From positions 124,001 to 188,000 of the forward strand of contig JBBRQN010000001.1 of the NCBI GenBank assembly GCA_038226305.1: a DNA stretch of 64,000 nt. Direction: 5' to 3'. The stretch comes from JASLDZ01 sp038226305 (lineage in GTDB: Bacteria > Pseudomonadota > Alphaproteobacteria > Caulobacterales > Caulobacteraceae). This document shows positions 60,868 to 64,000 of the stretch, in pieces (positions within the stretch are counted from its first letter, which is position 1; every line of letters starts with the position of its first letter). A program made the position numbers and the translations under genes. The notes beneath the pieces are model-generated. The model worked only from the letters and a program-made list of their open reading frames with translations, was not told where the DNA came from and ran no database searches.

Positions 60868-61650
60868 ATGCTCATCGACAGCCACGTGAATCTTCACGCA
60901 CCGGCGTTCGATGCCGACCGGGCCGACGTGATCGACCGCGCGCGGCAGGCGGGCATCCGCATCATGGTCAACATCTGCGACCGGCTGACCAACCTCGATG
61001 CCGTGCGCAACGTCGCCACCGGCACGAGCGACATCTGGCACACGGTCGGAACGCATCCGCATGAAGCCAAGGAAAATCCGCAGCTTGGCGCGGATGATCT
61101 CATCCTCGGCATCGAGGGCTCGCCCCGGTGTGTGGGTGTGGGCGAATGCGGTCTGGATCATCACTACGACCTCAGCCCGCCCGATGTGCAGCACGCGGTT
61201 TTCGCAGCCCATATCCGGGCCGCCCAGCGCACCGGGCTGCCGCTTGTGGTGCATACGCGGCAGGCCGATGAGGAGATGGCGCAGATGCTGGAGGACGCCC
61301 ATGCGGCGGCCCCGTTCAAGCTCCTGCTGCACTGCTACACCTCCGGCACCGATCTCGCCCGGCGGGCGGCCGCCCTGGGAGCGTGGTTCTCGGTCTCCGG
61401 CATCGCCACCTTCAAGGCGGCGGGCGAGGTGAGGGCGGTGATCGCCGACATGCCGGCCGACCGCATCATCCTCGAAACCGACTGCCCCTACCTCGCGCCG
61501 ATCCCCATGCGCGGGCGGCGCAACGAGCCGTCGTTCCTGCCGCACGTGGCCGCCAAGCTCGCCGACGTGCGCGGCTGGACCCTCGCAGACACCGAGGCGC
61601 GCACGGCCGACGCCTTCTTCGCCCTGTTCGACCGGATTCCCCGCCCGTGA
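60868..61650 (+). CDS. tatD: TatD family hydrolase, with an altered first metal motif
   Basis: A 260-residue TIM-barrel metal-dependent hydrolase related to 3'-5' DNA/RNA exonucleases. GTHPHEAKE, GVGECGLDHHYD (Glu ligand), LVVHTRQAD (His), LLHCYTSG and LETDCPYLAP (Asp) are conserved. The N-terminal motif is DSHVNLH, so the usual second His of HxH is Asn8; I think this variant is frequent in Caulobacter relatives. Its stop overlaps the next gene's GTG. A metG gene usually lies between holB and tatD in relatives and is missing here. Confidence 0.9.
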   Translation: MLIDSHVNLHAPAFDADRADVIDRARQAGIRIMVNICDRLTNLDAVRNVATGTSDIWHTVGTHPHEAKENPQLGADDLILGIEGSPRCVGVGECGLDHHYDLSPPDVQHAVFAAHIRAAQRTGLPLVVHTRQADEEMAQMLEDAHAAAPFKLLLHCYTSGTDLARRAAALGAWFSVSGIATFKAAGEVRAVIADMPADRIILETDCPYLAPIPMRGRRNEPSFLPHVAAKLADVRGWTLADTEARTADAFFALFDRIPRP

Positions 61651-62456
61651 CCGCGGTGCTGGAGGTGACGATCCTCGGCTCAGGCTCCTCGGGCGGTGTT
61701 CCGCGCGCGGATGGCAACTGGGGCGTCTGCGACCCGGCCGAGCCCAGGAACCGGCGCACCCGCTGCGGGCTGCTGGTGCGGCGGCGGAGCGCCGATGGCG
61801 GGCCGGAAACCACCGTGCTCATCGACACCGCGCCCGAGCTTCGCCAGCAGACGGCAGCGGCGGGAGTCACCCGGGTGGACGGCGTGCTCTACACCCACGA
61901 CCACGCCGATCAGGTTCACGGAATCGACGACCTTCGCGCCTTCTACCTGCGACAGCGCGGCCTGATCCCGTGCTGGGCCGACGCAGCCACCTGGGAAACC
62001 CTTCAGCGGAGATTCGGCTACATCTTCAGGGGTGAAGGCGGATATCCTGCCATCGCCGCGCGTCGCCAAATGCTGCCGCCGGGCACGGCGTTTAGCGTCG
62101 ATGGGCCTTCCGGCGCCATTCCGGTGGTCGGATATGATCAGGATCACGGCGGCGTGCGATCGCTGGGTTTCCGGCTGGGTGCCGTGGCCTATTCGGCTGA
62201 CGTGGTCGGCCTGCCAGACGCCGCGTTCGAGGTTCTGGCGGGGGTGGACACCTTCATCGTGGACGCCTTGCGCGAGACGCCGCACCCCACCCATGCCCAC
62301 GTGGCCCTGGCGCTGGAATGGATCGAGCGCCTGAAGCCCCGCCGCGCCATCCTCACGAACCTGCACATCGACCTGGACTACGCGGCTCTCTCGGCCCGCC
62401 TGCCAGCCGGGGTGGAGGTCGGTTACGACGGAATGCGCTTCGAAATCGCGGTCTGA
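61647..62456 (+). CDS. Metallo-beta-lactamase fold hydrolase (PhnP/lipoate-ligase-adjacent type)
   Basis: A 269-residue MBL-fold protein. LGSGSSGGVPRADGNWGVCDPAEPRNRRTRC at the N-terminus is typical of the PhnP-like group. LIDTAPELRQQ and THDHADQVHGIDDLRAFY follow; the motif reads HxHADQ, with Gln where HxHxDH would have His. SADVVGLPD and LTNLHIDLDY are later metal motifs. Substrate perhaps cyclic or phosphodiester compounds; not proven. GTG 61647 overlaps tatD by 4 bases. Confidence 0.88.
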   Translation: MTAVLEVTILGSGSSGGVPRADGNWGVCDPAEPRNRRTRCGLLVRRRSADGGPETTVLIDTAPELRQQTAAAGVTRVDGVLYTHDHADQVHGIDDLRAFYLRQRGLIPCWADAATWETLQRRFGYIFRGEGGYPAIAARRQMLPPGTAFSVDGPSGAIPVVGYDQDHGGVRSLGFRLGAVAYSADVVGLPDAAFEVLAGVDTFIVDALRETPHPTHAHVALALEWIERLKPRRAILTNLHIDLDYAALSARLPAGVEVGYDGMRFEIAV

Positions 62457-62537
62457 GTTCCTCCGTTCATTTCCGATAATCTCTCTTAGGCGCAAACATG
62501 CACACGGGCGGAGCCGGCCCCTGCCTTCTCGCCCATG

Positions 62538-63260
62538 TCAGGCCATCTGGGCCAGACGGGCCTGCCACTCCCGAACATCGACGCCCCTGAACAGCAACCA
62601 CAGGCAGAGCGAGGACTCGCCGACGAGCGGTGGCAGGAGGATCCACGGGCTGAGGAAGTCCGCCAGCGCCGGCGCGAAAAGCACCGAAAACGATGAGATC
62701 AGATAGCAGGCCCCGGCAATCCCCATCAAAACGCCCACCGCCCTCGGCAGGTAACGCGACCGGATGATGAGCCCACCGCTCAACAGGCAGGCGCACCCAA
62801 AGAATATCAGCGCGACGTTGAAGGCGATATCATGCACACCCAGTGCGATATGAGCCAGGGCGTAGAGCTGTGGAGCCGTGAACGCGCGCCCAAGGTGGTG
62901 CCCAGCCAGGATCGGAAGCACAAGCATCTGGAAGACCTTGCTTACAGCCTCCACGGATAACGAAGCGATGTTGAAAAGCAGGAACAGCAACGCGAAGTTC
63001 TTGCTGACCGGCCTGTAGAGCAGATATTCGATCCACAATTGGACGACAGCGATCAGGGGCACGATGAGATTGCCCGCAAGGCTGATTTTCCAGAGCGTCG
63101 ATGCCGCCATGATGTTCTGCGCCGTGACGGCGGCATCGCTGGACACGAGCCTGCTCGCCACCACCCCTTCGGAGAACCCTCCGAACAGGATCACGAGCAG
63201 ATAGATTGCCCCTGCCGCGCGGGCGTAGCGGTTCGGATGCACTTCAATGGTCGAGGCCAA
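62538..63260 (-). CDS. DUF4386 family membrane protein
   Basis: A 240-residue protein with six membrane helices: RAAGAIYLLVILFGGFSEGV, TLWKISLAGNLIVPLIAVVQLWIEYLLYRPVSKNFALLFLLFNI, and later LIFFGCACLLSGGLIIRS. The RxAGxxYLxxxxxG start and the LYRLLRPVSK-like motif match DUF4386. Function unknown. It stands on the opposite strand between the metallo-hydrolase and mazG, which are adjacent in relatives, and its third-codon-position GC looks lower than its neighbours', so it may have been inserted. Confidence 0.82.
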   Translation of the reverse strand: MASTIEVHPNRYARAAGAIYLLVILFGGFSEGVVASRLVSSDAAVTAQNIMAASTLWKISLAGNLIVPLIAVVQLWIEYLLYRPVSKNFALLFLLFNIASLSVEAVSKVFQMLVLPILAGHHLGRAFTAPQLYALAHIALGVHDIAFNVALIFFGCACLLSGGLIIRSRYLPRAVGVLMGIAGACYLISSFSVLFAPALADFLSPWILLPPLVGESSLCLWLLFRGVDVREWQARLAQMA

Positions 63261-63380
63261 ACGGGTTCCCCAAGGTGCAGTGCCGGAAGAAGCTTAGGCA
63301 TTGCCATTCGAGGCGGCAATCGCTCGGCACCCGGCCGCGTCGTCGCGGACGACTCCGCGCTGTTGCGCTAGGTTCGCCGG

Positions 63381-64000
63381 ATGCCACAGCCCTCCCCGAT
63401 CCAACAGCTGCTCGACGTGATGGCGCGGTTGCGGGATCCGGAGACAGGGTGTCCGTGGGATCTGGAGCAGACCTTCGCCACCGTCGCTCCCTACACGGTG
63501 GAAGAAGCCTACGAGGTGGTCGACGCGATCGAGCGTGGCGATCTTGCGGATCTGAAAGAGGAATTGGGCGACCTGCTCCTGCAGGTGGTGTTCCATTCGC
63601 GGATGGCGGAGGAGCAAGGCGTCTTCGCCTTTGATGACGTGGCGCAGGCGATCGCCGACAAGATGGTGCGGCGCCATCCGCATGTGTTCGGCGACGCGCG
63701 GTTTGCGGGGTCGGCCGACAAGATGCTCGACTGGGAGGCTCGCAAGGCCGCCGAGCGCGCGGCCAAGGGCGCGCACCTCGCAGGCGTGCTGGACGACGTG
63801 CCGGTGAGTCTGCCTGCCCTCATTCGGGCGGTGAAGCTGACGAAGCGGGCGGCGCGGGTGGGGTTCGACTGGCCGGATGCGAAGACTGTGCTCGCCAAGC
63901 TGCACGAGGAGACAGCCGAGCTGGAAGCCGAGATCGAGGCTGGCGACCTGGAGAAAGCCAAGGGCGAACTGGGCGACCTCCTGTTCGTCTGCGCCAACCT
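63381..64000 (+). CDS. mazG: Nucleoside triphosphate pyrophosphohydrolase MazG, 3' end beyond window
   Basis: Hydrolyses (d)NTPs to monophosphates, clearing faulty nucleotides and tuning ppGpp-linked stress. The visible 206 residues cover the first MazG domain (RLRDPETGCPWDLEQTFATVAPYTVEEAYEVVDAIERGD, ELGDLLLQVVFHSRMA, with the EExxE and ExxD metal motifs) and the start of the second (LHEETAELEAEIEAGD, ELGDLLFVCANL). About 60-70 residues lie beyond base 64000. ATG 63381 matches the family start. Confidence 0.94.
   Translation, partial: MPQPSPIQQLLDVMARLRDPETGCPWDLEQTFATVAPYTVEEAYEVVDAIERGDLADLKEELGDLLLQVVFHSRMAEEQGVFAFDDVAQAIADKMVRRHPHVFGDARFAGSADKMLDWEARKAAERAAKGAHLAGVLDDVPVSLPALIRAVKLTKRAARVGFDWPDAKTVLAKLHEETAELEAEIEAGDLEKAKGELGDLLFVCAN

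Overview
The window is a dense, high-GC stretch of chromosome from an alphaproteobacterium, most likely in Caulobacterales (Caulobacteraceae or a close relative). This placement rests on gene content and gene order, not on a database search. Pointers are: a K+-independent type H+-pyrophosphatase, a two-domain cold-shock protein, DUF2842, an NDUFS4-like complex I subunit, a PopA-like degenerate GGDEF protein, and alphaproteobacterial gene runs (glyA-nrdR-nusB-thiL, plsX-fabH-ihfA-merR, rplM-rpsI-argC, hom-glpX-recJ, recG-sdhE-mfd, tmk-holB-tatD-MBL-mazG). Several putative promoters resemble the Caulobacter sigma-73 consensus, including a perfect GCTAGAAC -10 element before glyA. There is no phage, insertion sequence, CRISPR array or rRNA operon. 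Many genes start with GTG or TTG.

Layout. 1-5.9 kb: heme synthesis (hemB, cut by the window edge, and hemA) around a periplasmic M16 peptidase. 6-12.5 kb: glyA, nrdR, nusB, a VOC protein, thiL, a small exported protein and hppA, closed by a strong terminator. 12.5-17.5 kb: bamE, a bc1-complex chaperone, YceD, plsX, fabH, ihfA and a MerR regulator. 17.5-22.9 kb: tRNA-Pro, small membrane proteins, heme A synthase, ribosomal proteins L13 and S9, argC and an APC permease. 22.9-31.1 kb: a PHA synthase with a long basic tail, a lipoprotein, an aminotransferase, hom, glpX and recJ. 31.2-33.1 kb: three tRNAs interleaved with cspD-like, DUF192 and NDUFS4-like genes. 33.1-39.2 kb: a sulfur amino-acid operon (cysK-sseA-metC) and two unlike photolyases facing each other. 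39.3-43.8 kb: KDO and heptose synthesis for lipopolysaccharide core (kdsA, hldE, hldD) and a DUF3089 protein. 43.8-49.9 kb: recG, sdhE and mfd. 49.9-57 kb: a membrane protein, a PopA-like c-di-GMP effector, YihY, TusA and a non-homologous end-joining locus (ku, an MmcQ-like gene, ligD). 57-64 kb: a CAP protein, a 37-residue basic peptide, tRNA-Ser, rlpA, tmk, holB, tatD, a metallo-hydrolase, DUF4386 and mazG (cut by the window end).

Most of the window is housekeeping sequence. The clearest anomaly is ligD: its reading frame continues in one phase from the phosphoesterase-ligase part into the polymerase part, but a single amber codon sits where relatives carry a conserved tryptophan (55139-55141). 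Other points of note are the histone-like tail on PhaC, the PopA-like protein with an intact I-site and a ruined A-site, an MmcQ-like gene coupled to ligD, the apparent absence of the riboflavin genes that usually lie between nrdR and nusB, and an 82-bp antisense overlap of tusA and yihY.

No stretch over 300 bases lacks a gene. The longest gaps are about 150-230 bases (before the M16 peptidase, glyA, hppA, the bc1 chaperone, rplM and rlpA) and hold promoters, leaders or short inverted repeats.
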